Positions 49,947-59,354 are shown, counted from the first letter of the stretch. The stretch is 64,000 nt of DNA from Alistipes onderdonkii (GCF_025145285.1 NZ_CP102251.1:2914001-2978000); one strand, 5' to 3'. Notes: a model not told the origin generated them from the sequence alone. Made by a program: numbers and translations.

Positions 49947-52340
49947 ATGAGTAAACATCTTTTTAGGTTGGTCTTCGGTGCATTTTTCCTTGTGGCTGCC
50001 ACGGCATTTACGGGATGCTCCGACGACGATGACAAGTCGCTGACGCCGAAGTTGACGGCGGATCCGACGGCGCTTGATTTCACCGATGAGACGGCGACGA
50101 CGCAGACCGTTGCCATCACGGCGAACTGCGAATGGACGGTTACTGCAAGTAACCTGGATTGGGCTACCATTTCCCCGATGAGCGGCAAAGGCAACGGAAC
50201 GATCTCCGTTACGGTTTCCGAGCTGCCCGCCGGTACGAACCTGCGCGAAGGCAAAATCTCCTTCACGCTTATCCACCCCGAATTCGGCAAATGGGGCCAG
50301 GCCGAGTCGTCCGTAGCCGTGAAACAGTACGGCAGCGGGGTTACACCCCCCCCCACGGGCGATGCTATCTATGCTAACGATTTCGATAAGGAGCAGGCTC
50401 AAAAGGGGGCAGATGGTAAGTTCCCCTTCGCAGATGCATTCGAGGGCTGGAAGAATCAGACTGGTACGGGTGCCGACAATGTTGCTTATAAAACGAGCGG
50501 TATAAGTGTTCGTTCGAATTCGCCTTCGAACGATAGCCATTCGAAGTACAAGGACGACGCTTCCGGTGTCAACAATATGTTTTTCGGAACGAGCGGTGTT
50601 TTTGAGATTCAGAAAATCGCACTTGAATCTACCCAGAAGAACCTTCAACTTACGTTCGGTTCATACCGTAGTATTTTTGAAGATAAGGACAATGCCTTCA
50701 AGACTTCGGAGTTCCATGTATATCTGAGCAAAGACGGTGAAAACTGGGCGGAAATTACCTATGACCGCCCTGTCGGGGACGACGAGCACTCTAACCACGG
50801 TACCTGGGCTTTGGCGACGGCCAATTTCACGCTGAAACAGGTGCCTTCGGAACTTTACATTAAATTTACTTCGGATCTTACATCCGCACACCGTATCGAC
50901 GACGTGAAACTTTTCGAGGGCATCGGTGGTACGGAGGTCGACCTGGACAATATTACTCCTCCTGTAACTGAAACGAAGACCATTGCTGAAGTCATTGCGG
51001 GTTCGGTAGGCGCGACCTATACTACGCAGGGACAAGTCGTGGCGATTAACGGACGTAGTTTCCTGATTCAGGACAATAGCGGGAAGATTCTGGTCTATCT
51101 TGGATGGAAAGATAATAAGCCTGTGGTAGATTATTCCGCTACGATTGGCCAGACTGTCAAGGTGACCGGCAAGACGACTACTTACAGTAAGTTGGTACAG
51201 TTCTCTGAAACCGACTTGGTAATAGAAAAGGTATCTGACGGTTCCTTCACACAGCCTACTCCCGAAAAGTTCGACGGAGCCGCTTTCGATGCCTATGCGG
51301 CAGCCACTCCCGTTATTAAATATATCGAATATTCGGGCACGCTTACGATAGACGGGTATTACTATAATATAGCTGTCGAAGGTACGGATCTGCAGGGCTC
51401 TCTGGCATATCCCGCCGATGGTTTTGTCGATGCTTCCCTTAATGGACAGGTTGTTATTGTCAAGGGTTATACGTTAGGTATGACCAACCAGAGTAAGATG
51501 CTTAGCACGATTGCCGTATCGGTCGAAAAGGATGGTGATGCACCCGCTGAACCGAAGATTACCAAGCTCGACCCGACGTCGCTTTCTTTCGCGGCGACGG
51601 ACAATGCCAAGACCGTGACCGTCACGGCTGCCAATGCCGACGACTGCACGATCGAAGCCGCTACGGATAAATCGGAGCAGTTCACGACCTCCGTAAACGG
51701 GATGGTTGTAACCGTGACGCCCAAGGAAAACATGACGGAGCAGGCTATCACCGCCACGCTGACCATCAAACTGATGAAGGCCGGTGCCGCTGTGGATACC
51801 AAAACCGTTGCGATTTCGCAGGCCGGGAAATCCGGATCGGGCGGGGACGGCCAGCAGATTACCCTTACGTTGGACGATATTATCGCTATCGGCGGGAAAA
51901 GTGGAGCCTATGCCGAATTTACATATACGAATACTTTCGGCGAATGGTCGGGTAAAGCAGCTGGTGGTAGCAGCGGAAAGGAATGTTTACAGATTAATGT
52001 AAAAGACAAGTCGGCTTTTGGATCGTTCGTGCAGATTCCTGCCGTTGATGGGACGATTGAGAAGATTGAGGTGACCATTCGTGAGCCTTATAAAGGACGT
52101 GCTATCGGTATTTTTCCGGTTGGGTACACATATACAAAAGACACACTTGATAAGATGAAAGAGCAACTTGCGAAGGATGCTATAGCAATCAGCAACGAGA
52201 CTCCGTCTGATGTAAATAATAACGAACCGTTTACGTTTGTAATTGACAACCTCAGTGCTAAGAACCTTACGCAGTTTTCGATATTCCCGACTCTTGGAGC
52301 GGTAAGTATTACTGCGATCACGGTTACTTATTCAAAATAA
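49947..52340 (+). CDS. Multidomain surface lipoprotein with BACON and OB-fold-like domains
   Basis: Lipoprotein of 797 residues (lipobox FTGC, Cys24) followed by SDDDDK, an acidic stretch typical of export to the cell surface in Bacteroidetes. The start at 49947 gives a proper signal peptide. Domains by eye: BACON (about 38-130), a jelly-roll-like module (about 140-320), a segment with two OB-fold-like units (about 325-525, GQVVAINGRSFLIQDNSGKILVYLGW), a second BACON-like module (about 535-625) and a C-terminal beta-rich module. No catalytic motif seen, so a ligand-capture role is likely. A run of nine C (50346-50354) encodes a PPP linker. First gene of the nuclease/receptor locus; the central parts are much less GC-rich than the ends. 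Confidence 0.85.
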   Translation: MSKHLFRLVFGAFFLVAATAFTGCSDDDDKSLTPKLTADPTALDFTDETATTQTVAITANCEWTVTASNLDWATISPMSGKGNGTISVTVSELPAGTNLREGKISFTLIHPEFGKWGQAESSVAVKQYGSGVTPPPTGDAIYANDFDKEQAQKGADGKFPFADAFEGWKNQTGTGADNVAYKTSGISVRSNSPSNDSHSKYKDDASGVNNMFFGTSGVFEIQKIALESTQKNLQLTFGSYRSIFEDKDNAFKTSEFHVYLSKDGENWAEITYDRPVGDDEHSNHGTWALATANFTLKQVPSELYIKFTSDLTSAHRIDDVKLFEGIGGTEVDLDNITPPVTETKTIAEVIAGSVGATYTTQGQVVAINGRSFLIQDNSGKILVYLGWKDNKPVVDYSATIGQTVKVTGKTTTYSKLVQFSETDLVIEKVSDGSFTQPTPEKFDGAAFDAYAAATPVIKYIEYSGTLTIDGYYYNIAVEGTDLQGSLAYPADGFVDASLNGQVVIVKGYTLGMTNQSKMLSTIAVSVEKDGDAPAEPKITKLDPTSLSFAATDNAKTVTVTAANADDCTIEAATDKSEQFTTSVNGMVVTVTPKENMTEQAITATLTIKLMKAGAAVDTKTVAISQAGKSGSGGDGQQITLTLDDIIAIGGKSGAYAEFTYTNTFGEWSGKAAGGSSGKECLQINVKDKSAFGSFVQIPAVDGTIEKIEVTIREPYKGRAIGIFPVGYTYTKDTLDKMKEQLAKDAIAISNETPSDVNNNEPFTFVIDNLSAKNLTQFSIFPTLGAVSITAITVTYSK

Positions 52341-52364
52341 GAAAGTAGGTGTTTTCCTATAATC

Positions 52365-52396
52365 CATCCCCGGCGGATTGGCTTCCGCCGGGGATG
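52365..52396. terminator. Intercistronic hairpin after the surface lipoprotein gene
   Basis: CATCCCCGGCGGA and TCCGCCGGGGATG pair perfectly (13 bp). No T tract follows at once, so it may weaken rather than stop transcription, or protect the upstream mRNA. Confidence 0.5.
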
Positions 52397-52440
52397 ATTG
52401 TCGGATTTTCTACCTGACATTTTTATCTGCAAATTCCTAC

Positions 52441-53658
52441 ATGATTTTGACAAAAGGGTTATTGAAACTTTTCGGACGGGCTATGGTGCTCGGGGCGCTC
52501 CTGCTGGTTTTCGGGCGGTGCGCTTCCTCCGACGACACCACCCCGGCGAATATTTCCGCGCTGTTCCTCGATACGGAGACGGCCACGCTCGCGGCCAAAG
52601 GCTATGCGACCGACCCTCGGCTCGTGCTGACGGGGCCCGTGGGTACGGCTTATACCGTCACCGTGACCGAAGGCGGCAGTTGGTGCTGGACGTCGCGCAG
52701 GACGCAAGCCACGACCAAATCGGCGCAGCTGGTCGCCGCAAGCGAGGTCATTTACCTCTACCTGGACAAAAACGAAACGGGCGCTTCGCGCCGGGCTGCG
52801 GTCGATGTCGTTTTCGACGGCGGACACGAATTCACGTTGACGATCGACCAGGCGGACTACTCGGTTCCGGCATCGATGGATCATGCGTGGGCGGAATTGC
52901 CCGCCTATGTCGAAGCTCCCGACTACCGTTACGTAACACATTATGCGCCGCTCTCTTCGACCGTGACGGCACGTAACTTTACGATTTGCTACGACACGAA
53001 GAAACGTATCGCCAACTGGGTCGCCTATCCGATCCATTCCTGTTACCGGGTTGGAAAATATGAGCGTTCTAATGCATGGAAATACGATCCTGAAGTGCCG
53101 GAGGAATTTCAGGTCGATTTGAGCCGCGGTTCATATAATGGGCGGCCTATCCGCGGGCATCAGTGTATGTCCTACCATCGTTATGTCAGCTATTCTTCGC
53201 TATTGAATGAGCAGACGTTCTATTCGACCAATATTATGCCTCAGGATCCTGATTTTAATAGCGGGTCGTGGGGGGATTTGGAAGATCTTACCCTGAAATA
53301 TATTTCATATCCCGATACCTTGTACAATGTTACGGGAACTTATGGGGTACAGGGATATACGACGGATAAAGAGGGGAATCGGGTCGCGATTCCACAGTAT
53401 TGCTGGAAGGTGCTGCTACGTACCAAAAGCGGCAGGACGGGGAAGCGGATCGACCAGATTACCGATGCATCGCAATTGGCGGCAATCGGTTATTGGGCTG
53501 AAAATTCCTCAACCACGACCGGGAATATAAAACAATATATCACGAGCGTTGCCGACATCGAAGAGAAAACGGGTTATAAATTCTTTACGATGCTCGACGA
53601 GGCCATTGCCGCCGACGTGAAGGCACAGAACAATCCCTCGGACTGGGGTATAAATTAA
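52441..53658 (+). CDS. DNA/RNA non-specific endonuclease (beta-beta-alpha metal), exported
   Basis: Predicted secreted nuclease of 405 residues. The N-terminus is hydrophobic and ends at FGRC-ASSDD (Cys27); Arg before Cys is atypical for a lipobox, but the acidic residues after it fit a surface lipoprotein. A BACON-like module spans about 40-145. The nuclease domain (about 160-400) carries IRGHQ with His240 as general base, where most family members have DRGH, and NIMPQDPDFNSGSWGDLE with Asn264 as metal ligand. It cuts DNA and RNA without sequence preference. Part of the nuclease domain is GC-poor compared with its N-terminus. Confidence 0.85.
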   Translation: MILTKGLLKLFGRAMVLGALLLVFGRCASSDDTTPANISALFLDTETATLAAKGYATDPRLVLTGPVGTAYTVTVTEGGSWCWTSRRTQATTKSAQLVAASEVIYLYLDKNETGASRRAAVDVVFDGGHEFTLTIDQADYSVPASMDHAWAELPAYVEAPDYRYVTHYAPLSSTVTARNFTICYDTKKRIANWVAYPIHSCYRVGKYERSNAWKYDPEVPEEFQVDLSRGSYNGRPIRGHQCMSYHRYVSYSSLLNEQTFYSTNIMPQDPDFNSGSWGDLEDLTLKYISYPDTLYNVTGTYGVQGYTTDKEGNRVAIPQYCWKVLLRTKSGRTGKRIDQITDASQLAAIGYWAENSSTTTGNIKQYITSVADIEEKTGYKFFTMLDEAIAADVKAQNNPSDWGIN

Positions 53659-53668
53659 TCTGAACTAT

Positions 53669-54700
53669 ATGAAGAAACTGCTTTTTACCGGGCTTTTCGC
53701 AGCGCTGATCGTCGCCTGCTTCGCCCAGAAACCCTACAAGGTCGTTTTCTACAACTTCGAAAACCTCTTCGATACGATCCGCAACCCGGAGATTTACGAC
53801 GAGGAGTTTACGCCCGAGGGGCCCAAGAAGTGGAATACGCCCAAGTACACCAAAAAGATCAATAACCTTTCGCGCGTGTTGTTTGACATCGCCGCCATCA
53901 ACAAGGACTACCCGGTGGTGATCGGTGTTTCGGAGATCGAGAACCGCAATGTCATGGAGGACGTGATCGCTACGCCCAAACTCGCCCCGGCCAATTACCG
54001 CATCGTGCACTACGATTCGCCCGATGCCCGCGGCGTGGACGTGGCGTTCTACTACCGTCCCGACGTGTTCAAGCTCGAGGGCAGCGCCCCGATTCCGTTT
54101 ACGATGGAGAGCCTGCCGAATTTCCGCACGCGCGACGTGGTGACGATGTGGGGGACGATCGACGGGGAACCGTTCTATTTCATGGTGGCCCACTGGCCTT
54201 CGCGCCTGGGCGGCAAGGAGGCTTCGGCACCCAAGCGCGAGCGCGCCGCCGAGATCATGCGCCATGCCGCCGACTCGGTGCTGGCGATCAACCCCGCGAC
54301 CAAGGTCGTGATGATGGGTGACTTCAACGACGACGCCACCGACAAGAGTATCACCGAGGTGCTCGGCGCCGAAGGCAACATCCGCAAGCTCCAACCGGGC
54401 GGATACTACAATCCCTTTATCGACATGCTGAAGGCGGGCATCGGTTCGCTTGCCTACCGCGACCAGTGGAACCTGTTCGACAATATCGTCGTGTCGGAGA
54501 ACCTCGCTACCGGCTCGACGGGTTCGCTCAAGCTGGAGCGTGCCCCCAAGGGGAAATATTACGGCAATATTTTCCGTGTCCCCTATCTGTTCCAGCAGGA
54601 AGGCCAGTACAAGGGCTACCCGCTGCGTACGTTCGTGGGCAACAATTTCCAGGGGGGATACAGCGACCACCTTCCCGTATTCATTTACATCGGTAAATAA
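53669..54700 (+). CDS. Secreted EEP-family nuclease/phosphodiesterase
   Basis: Endonuclease/exonuclease/phosphatase protein of 343 residues with a signal peptide ending near VACFAQ. Motifs in order: FYNFENLFDT, GVSEIENR (Glu), HWPSRLGG (His), MGDFNDD (Asp, Asn) and SDHLPVF (Asp, His). This subgroup includes extracellular DNases. It starts 10 bp after the endonuclease gene and 15 bp before the TonB-dependent receptor gene, so it likely trims the products of the first nuclease for uptake. Confidence 0.9.
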   Translation: MKKLLFTGLFAALIVACFAQKPYKVVFYNFENLFDTIRNPEIYDEEFTPEGPKKWNTPKYTKKINNLSRVLFDIAAINKDYPVVIGVSEIENRNVMEDVIATPKLAPANYRIVHYDSPDARGVDVAFYYRPDVFKLEGSAPIPFTMESLPNFRTRDVVTMWGTIDGEPFYFMVAHWPSRLGGKEASAPKRERAAEIMRHAADSVLAINPATKVVMMGDFNDDATDKSITEVLGAEGNIRKLQPGGYYNPFIDMLKAGIGSLAYRDQWNLFDNIVVSENLATGSTGSLKLERAPKGKYYGNIFRVPYLFQQEGQYKGYPLRTFVGNNFQGGYSDHLPVFIYIGK

Positions 54701-54715
54701 CCCAACAAAGTAATT

Positions 54716-57553
54716 ATGAAGATCAGAGCTTTACTTGTTATCCTGCTCACGCTGGCCTGTGCCGGGGCGTATGCCCAGGACGGGGGCGTCAAAGGCAAGG
54801 TCGTCTCGCGTGACGGCCGTGTCGCACTGAGCAATGTCAAGGTGGTCGTCGAACCGCTCGGCGTCACCGTCATGACCGACAACCACGGTAATTTCAATAT
54901 CGACCAGTTGCCCAAAGGGGAATACCAGTTGAAATTCGAAGCCCCCGAGTTCGAGAACCTCGACCTGGCGGTTCGTGTCGACAAGATGGTCAAGAACCTC
55001 AATTCGGTGGTGATGTCCCCCGATGTGCAGTATGTCATCGACGACGCCGTGTTCGCGGAGTTCGACTCCGATACGGCGGCCGACGGGCAGTCGCTGCCTT
55101 CGTCGCTTTCGTCGTCGAAGGATGTCTTCAACAACATCGCCTCGTATAAATTCAGCGAGATGCGTTTCAACGTGCGCGGTTACGATTCGCAGTATTCGAG
55201 CATCTACCTGAACGGCATCCGGTTCAACGACGCCATGACGGGCTATGGCCCCTGGTCGTTGTGGAGCGGCCTGAACGACGCCACGCGTAACCAGGAGAAT
55301 ACCGCCGGGCTGCGCTCGTCGGGCTACGGCATCGACGGCATCGGCGGCACGACCAATGTCAATGCGCGCGCTTCGCAGATGCGCAAGGGCTTCCGTGCCA
55401 GCGTCGTGAACGGCAACTCGATGTACCGCTTCCGCGCGATGGTTTCCTACGCTTCGGGCCTGCTCGACAACGGATGGTCGTACGCCTTCTCGTTCTCGAC
55501 CCGCCAGGGCGGCAACTCTTATGTCGACGGGGTGTACTACAATGCCTACGGTTACTTCGCATCGGTCGAAAAGCGTTTCGGCGGCGATCGCCACAACCTG
55601 GCGCTGACCATCCTGGGCGCACCGACCGAGCGCGGAGCGCAGCAGGCGTCGACGCAGGAAGCCTACGACCTGTTGAGTAACAACTATTACAACCCCAATG
55701 TGGGCAAGCAGGACGGCAAGCTGCGCAACTCGCGCGTGCGCGATTACCACGAGCCGATCGTGATGCTCAACTACGGGTTCGACATTTCGTCGAATACCAA
55801 ACTTGCCGCCGCGGCTTCGTTCCGCTTCGGCAAGAACGGCTATTCGGCCCTGACGTGGACGGATGGCCCCGACCCGCGCCCCGACTACTACCGTTACCTG
55901 CCCAGCTTCTACACGAACCGTATCCTCCAGTTGTCCGAGGGCATCGAGAGTTCGGATCTGGGGACGTACAACGACCTTGCGCTGCGTTCGATGCGCGAGT
56001 GGATCACCGACCCCAGCAAGAGCCTGATGGATTACGACAACATGTTCCGCATGAACTACAACCGCAACAAGTCCGGGGCTTCGGGCATCTACATGATCGA
56101 AGAACGCCATACCGACCAGCGCGATTTCAACTTCGCGGCCAACATCGCCCATACGTTCCGCAACCAGTCCGTGCTGCGCGGAGGCCTGACGGCGCGTATC
56201 AACCGCACGGAGTACTACGACCAGGTGAAAGACCTGCTCGGCGCCGACTACTGGCTCGACGTGGATAAGTTCGCCCTGCGCGACAACGGCAACTACAACC
56301 CGCTGCTTTCGCAGAACGACCTGGATTATTACCTCAAGCACGGCGAGGCCCGCCGCGTCGGGGAAGGCGACAAGTTCAGCTACGATTACTACGCCAACCT
56401 GCGCCAGGCACAGGTCTGGGCGCAGTATTACGCCTCGTTCGGCGGTTTCACGATGAGCCTCGGCGGCGAGGTCGGCTATACGGCCATGTGGCGCGACGGC
56501 CGGCTGCGCAAGGGACTCTTCGCGAACAACTCGCTCGGTAAATCGAAGACGCTCGACTACCTGACCTACAAGCTCAAGGGCGAGTTCTCGTACCGTTTCT
56601 CGGGTGCGCATGCCATCGACGCCAATGTGGCCTACATGGTCAATCCCCCGCAGTTCCGCGACGCTTTCGTTTCGGCGCGTACCCGCAATACGACTACGCC
56701 GGGCCTCGATTCCGAGAAGGTACTCGGCGTCGACCTGTCGTACAACCTCAACCTGCCGTGGATCACGGCGCGCGTTTCGGGTTACTATACCTCGGTCGCC
56801 GACCAGTCGAAGGTCATCTCGTACTATGACGATACGCAGTCGTCGTTCACCAACTTCGCCATGAGCGGCATCGACAAGCGTTACTACGGCCTCGAAGTGG
56901 GCGTCGTGGTTCCCATCTGGGGCGGCATCTCGTTCAACGGCGCCCTGAGCCTGGGCGACTACCGCTATACGTCGGACGCCAACTTCACACAGACGCGCGA
57001 CAACAGCGAGGAGGTGCTCCGCGGCGACAAGGTGCTCTGGGACGACCTCTACGTCGAAAGCACGCCCCAGACGGCGCTCAACCTCGGCCTGAGCTACCGC
57101 GGCCCGCGCAACTGGTTCGCCTCGGTCGATTTCAACTATTACGACCGTATCTACCTCTCGATGAACCCCGCGCGCCGTACCCGTGCCGCTTATGCCACGG
57201 TACTGCGCCCCGACGAGGCGGCACAGCTCCCCGGCGCCGTGAAATACACGGCGCTGATGAACCTGCGCGAGCAGGAGAAATTCGACTCGGCCTATACGCT
57301 CAACCTGAGCGTCGGCAAGAACTGGTACATCCACCGCATCTACCAGCTGGGCTTCAGCCTCGAGGTGAAGAATATCCTCAACGATCAGACGATCCGTACG
57401 GGCGGTTACGAACAGATGCGCCTTTCGCGCCGTACCTATGTGAACAAGGAGGGTGCGGCCGCCCAGCCGATCCAGTATTACGTGCCGTTCGATTCGAAGT
57501 ACTTTTACCTGCTGGGGACGACCTATTACCTGAATGTATATTTCCGCTTCTAA
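54716..57553 (+). CDS. TonB-dependent outer-membrane receptor
   Basis: Outer-membrane active transporter of 945 residues. The signal peptide ends at AGAYAQ. A carboxypeptidase-regulatory-like domain (about 22-100), a plug domain (about 115-230, with FNVRGYDSQYSSIYLNGIR) and a 22-stranded barrel follow, ending in the aromatic YYLNVYFRF. No SusD partner is adjacent; instead the gene is flanked by nuclease genes and a DUF5689 lipoprotein gene. By context it imports oligonucleotides or nucleosides, but the barrel sequence does not itself show the substrate. Only 6 bp separate it from the lipoprotein gene. Confidence 0.92.
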   Translation: MKIRALLVILLTLACAGAYAQDGGVKGKVVSRDGRVALSNVKVVVEPLGVTVMTDNHGNFNIDQLPKGEYQLKFEAPEFENLDLAVRVDKMVKNLNSVVMSPDVQYVIDDAVFAEFDSDTAADGQSLPSSLSSSKDVFNNIASYKFSEMRFNVRGYDSQYSSIYLNGIRFNDAMTGYGPWSLWSGLNDATRNQENTAGLRSSGYGIDGIGGTTNVNARASQMRKGFRASVVNGNSMYRFRAMVSYASGLLDNGWSYAFSFSTRQGGNSYVDGVYYNAYGYFASVEKRFGGDRHNLALTILGAPTERGAQQASTQEAYDLLSNNYYNPNVGKQDGKLRNSRVRDYHEPIVMLNYGFDISSNTKLAAAASFRFGKNGYSALTWTDGPDPRPDYYRYLPSFYTNRILQLSEGIESSDLGTYNDLALRSMREWITDPSKSLMDYDNMFRMNYNRNKSGASGIYMIEERHTDQRDFNFAANIAHTFRNQSVLRGGLTARINRTEYYDQVKDLLGADYWLDVDKFALRDNGNYNPLLSQNDLDYYLKHGEARRVGEGDKFSYDYYANLRQAQVWAQYYASFGGFTMSLGGEVGYTAMWRDGRLRKGLFANNSLGKSKTLDYLTYKLKGEFSYRFSGAHAIDANVAYMVNPPQFRDAFVSARTRNTTTPGLDSEKVLGVDLSYNLNLPWITARVSGYYTSVADQSKVISYYDDTQSSFTNFAMSGIDKRYYGLEVGVVVPIWGGISFNGALSLGDYRYTSDANFTQTRDNSEEVLRGDKVLWDDLYVESTPQTALNLGLSYRGPRNWFASVDFNYYDRIYLSMNPARRTRAAYATVLRPDEAAQLPGAVKYTALMNLREQEKFDSAYTLNLSVGKNWYIHRIYQLGFSLEVKNILNDQTIRTGGYEQMRLSRRTYVNKEGAAAQPIQYYVPFDSKYFYLLGTTYYLNVYFRF

Positions 57554-57559
57554 TACGAT

Positions 57560-58723
57560 ATGACGATTATGAAAAAGATATTTCAGTTATGCGCCGTGCT
57601 GGCCGTGATGTTCGCGGTTACGGGGTGCTATAATGATTTCGATGCGCCGAAGCCTGCCAAAGTCTATACCGACGAGGATTTCGCGGGGATGAAGCATATC
57701 TCCATCGCCGATGTGAAACAGATGTTCCTCGATGAGCACAAGTCGCTCGGCGGTACGGGCAGCAACTCGAGCTGGGGCGATACGAAGTACGTACAGATCG
57801 GCCAGTCGCCCGACGGGCTGGATTACTACATCAAGGGCAAGGTGCAGTCGAGCGACGAGGAGGGCAACGTCTACAAGTCGCTCTACCTGGTGGACGATTC
57901 GGGTGCCATCGAGGTGAAGCTCACCACGGGGCTCTATTTTACCTATCCGATGGGGCGTTTCGACAAGGCCACGGGTACGATCCCCTCGAACTGGGTCTAT
58001 GTCAAGGTCTCGGGCCTCTATATCGGCAACTACCGCATGATGCTGTCGCTGGGCGAGGGGCCTACCGATTCCTACAACAAGGTGGGCGAACATAAATTCT
58101 ATGCCAACTCGAACATCGAAGACCCGACGGAGATCCGCAAGCGCGTATTCCTCGGCGGGGAGACGCAGCTGGAGCTGGGCAAGGAGATCCTCGAGATCAC
58201 CGAGGCCAACTGCGACGATTTCTTCGGCCAGAACGGGCAGCAGTATTTCGGGCGCCTGGTGATCCTGCGCGGCGTTACGTGCCGTTACGGGACGGTAGGG
58301 TCGAACATCTATCCCGCGTGGATGTATACCGACATCCGCCCGGTGATGAACAAGGTCTGGTATCGGTGGGCGTTCAGCAATGCTGGTACGAACCTCTACG
58401 GTTCGGTGCTTTTCACCTATGACAGCACCCTGCCTTCGACGACCAACAAGAAGGGTGTCTATACGGTGCGCACGAGCGGTTATTCGCGTTTCGCCCAGTA
58501 TCCCGTCGTCCGCGACGGCGCGAAAGGCGATATCATGGCCATCTTCGGCATCTACTCCAAGGACTGGACATACAACTACGGCGCTTACCAGTGCACGGTC
58601 AACTATTTCGACGACATCATGTTCGATGAAGACGCCTTCCTGACGGAGGCGGAAGTCGAGCAGCTGACGCCGGCCGACTCGTGGGTTACGCCCGACACGT
58701 CGGACGACGAGTATACCGAATAA
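57560..58723 (+). CDS. DUF5689-type surface lipoprotein
   Basis: Lipoprotein of 387 residues (lipobox VTGC, Cys23, then YNDFD, an acidic export signal). A DUF5689-like OB-fold occupies about residues 85-175 (YYIKGKVQSSDEEGNVYKSLYLVDDSGAIEVKL, read in parts). The C-terminal region (about 210-375) also has OB-like strands. A second Met at 57569 could be the start. It sits where SusD sits in sugar loci, directly after the receptor gene, so it may cover the receptor and present nucleic acid to it. Followed by a terminator that closes the locus. Confidence 0.85.
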   Translation: MTIMKKIFQLCAVLAVMFAVTGCYNDFDAPKPAKVYTDEDFAGMKHISIADVKQMFLDEHKSLGGTGSNSSWGDTKYVQIGQSPDGLDYYIKGKVQSSDEEGNVYKSLYLVDDSGAIEVKLTTGLYFTYPMGRFDKATGTIPSNWVYVKVSGLYIGNYRMMLSLGEGPTDSYNKVGEHKFYANSNIEDPTEIRKRVFLGGETQLELGKEILEITEANCDDFFGQNGQQYFGRLVILRGVTCRYGTVGSNIYPAWMYTDIRPVMNKVWYRWAFSNAGTNLYGSVLFTYDSTLPSTTNKKGVYTVRTSGYSRFAQYPVVRDGAKGDIMAIFGIYSKDWTYNYGAYQCTVNYFDDIMFDEDAFLTEAEVEQLTPADSWVTPDTSDDEYTE

Positions 58724-58742
58724 CCCGCTCCGGCAGAAACGA

Positions 58743-58772
58743 CGGCCGCCCTCGGAAAGGCGGCCGTTTTTT
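58743..58772 (+). terminator. Terminator of the surface nucleic-acid locus
   Basis: CGGCCGCC and GGCGGCCG form an 8-bp GC stem with an 8-base loop followed by TTTTTT. Confidence 0.92.
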
Positions 58773-58806
58773 CGTTGCCGGCGATACCGGGAAGCGTTAA
58801 AATCCG

Positions 58807-58814
58807 TATCTTTG
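58807..58814 (+). promoter_or_regulatory. -7 promoter element of the exonuclease gene
   Basis: TATCTTTG, exact TAnnTTTG match, 24 bp before the start codon. No good -33 box. Confidence 0.45.
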
Positions 58815-58837
58815 CCCCGGATATTCACTCCTGACCG

Positions 58838-59332
58838 ATGAAAGATTTTGCAGCCATAGATTTCGAGACGGCCAACGGCCGGCGTACGAGCGTCTGCTCG
58901 GTGGGCGTCGTCGTGGTGCGTGGCGGCGAGGTGGTCGACACGCTTTACAGCCTGATCCGCCCGCGTCCTAATTTTTACAGCCGTTTTACCACGGCTATCC
59001 ACGGCCTCAGCTACGAGGATACGGCCCAGGCGCCCGACTTCGCGGCCGTATGGAGCGAGATTGCACCCCGCATCGAGGGGCTGCCGCTCGTGGCGCACAA
59101 CTCGCCCTTCGACGAGGGGTGCCTGCGCGCCGTGTTCGAGTTGTACGGGATGCCTTACCCCGGCTACCGGTTCTATTGTACGTGCCGCGCCTCGCGCAGG
59201 ACGTTCGGCAGCCGCCTGCCCAACCACCAGCTCCATACCGTGTCGGCGGCGTGCGGTTTCGACCTTGCCAACCACCACCATGCCCTGGCCGATGCCGAGG
59301 CGTGCGCGCGGATCGCGCTGAAAATCCTGTAA
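58838..59332 (+). CDS. DEDDh 3'-5' exonuclease (DnaQ-like)
   Basis: Cytoplasmic exonuclease of 164 residues related to the DNA polymerase III epsilon subunit. The catalytic residues are visible: Asp8 and Glu10 in AIDFETA, Asp in VAHNSPFDEG, and His with Asp in HHHALADAEA. It is shorter than DnaQ and lacks a polymerase-binding tail, so it is more likely a stand-alone exonuclease. It has its own promoter and lies between two terminators. Its position next to the surface nuclease locus could mean use of imported DNA pieces, but this is only suggestive. Confidence 0.9.
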   Translation: MKDFAAIDFETANGRRTSVCSVGVVVVRGGEVVDTLYSLIRPRPNFYSRFTTAIHGLSYEDTAQAPDFAAVWSEIAPRIEGLPLVAHNSPFDEGCLRAVFELYGMPYPGYRFYCTCRASRRTFGSRLPNHQLHTVSAACGFDLANHHHALADAEACARIALKIL

Positions 59333-59354
59333 CGGGGTTCCTGTCCCGAAACAG

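Noticed and set aside
53669..54700. Inositol phosphatase-type assignment for the second EEP protein
   Set aside because: Its neighbours are a DNA/RNA endonuclease and OB-fold lipoproteins, and its motifs fit the extracellular DNase-like EEP subgroup better.
49947..58723. Classical Sus sugar-utilisation locus
   Set aside because: There is a TonB-dependent receptor and surface lipoproteins but no SusD-like protein or glycoside hydrolase; the enzymes present are nucleases.
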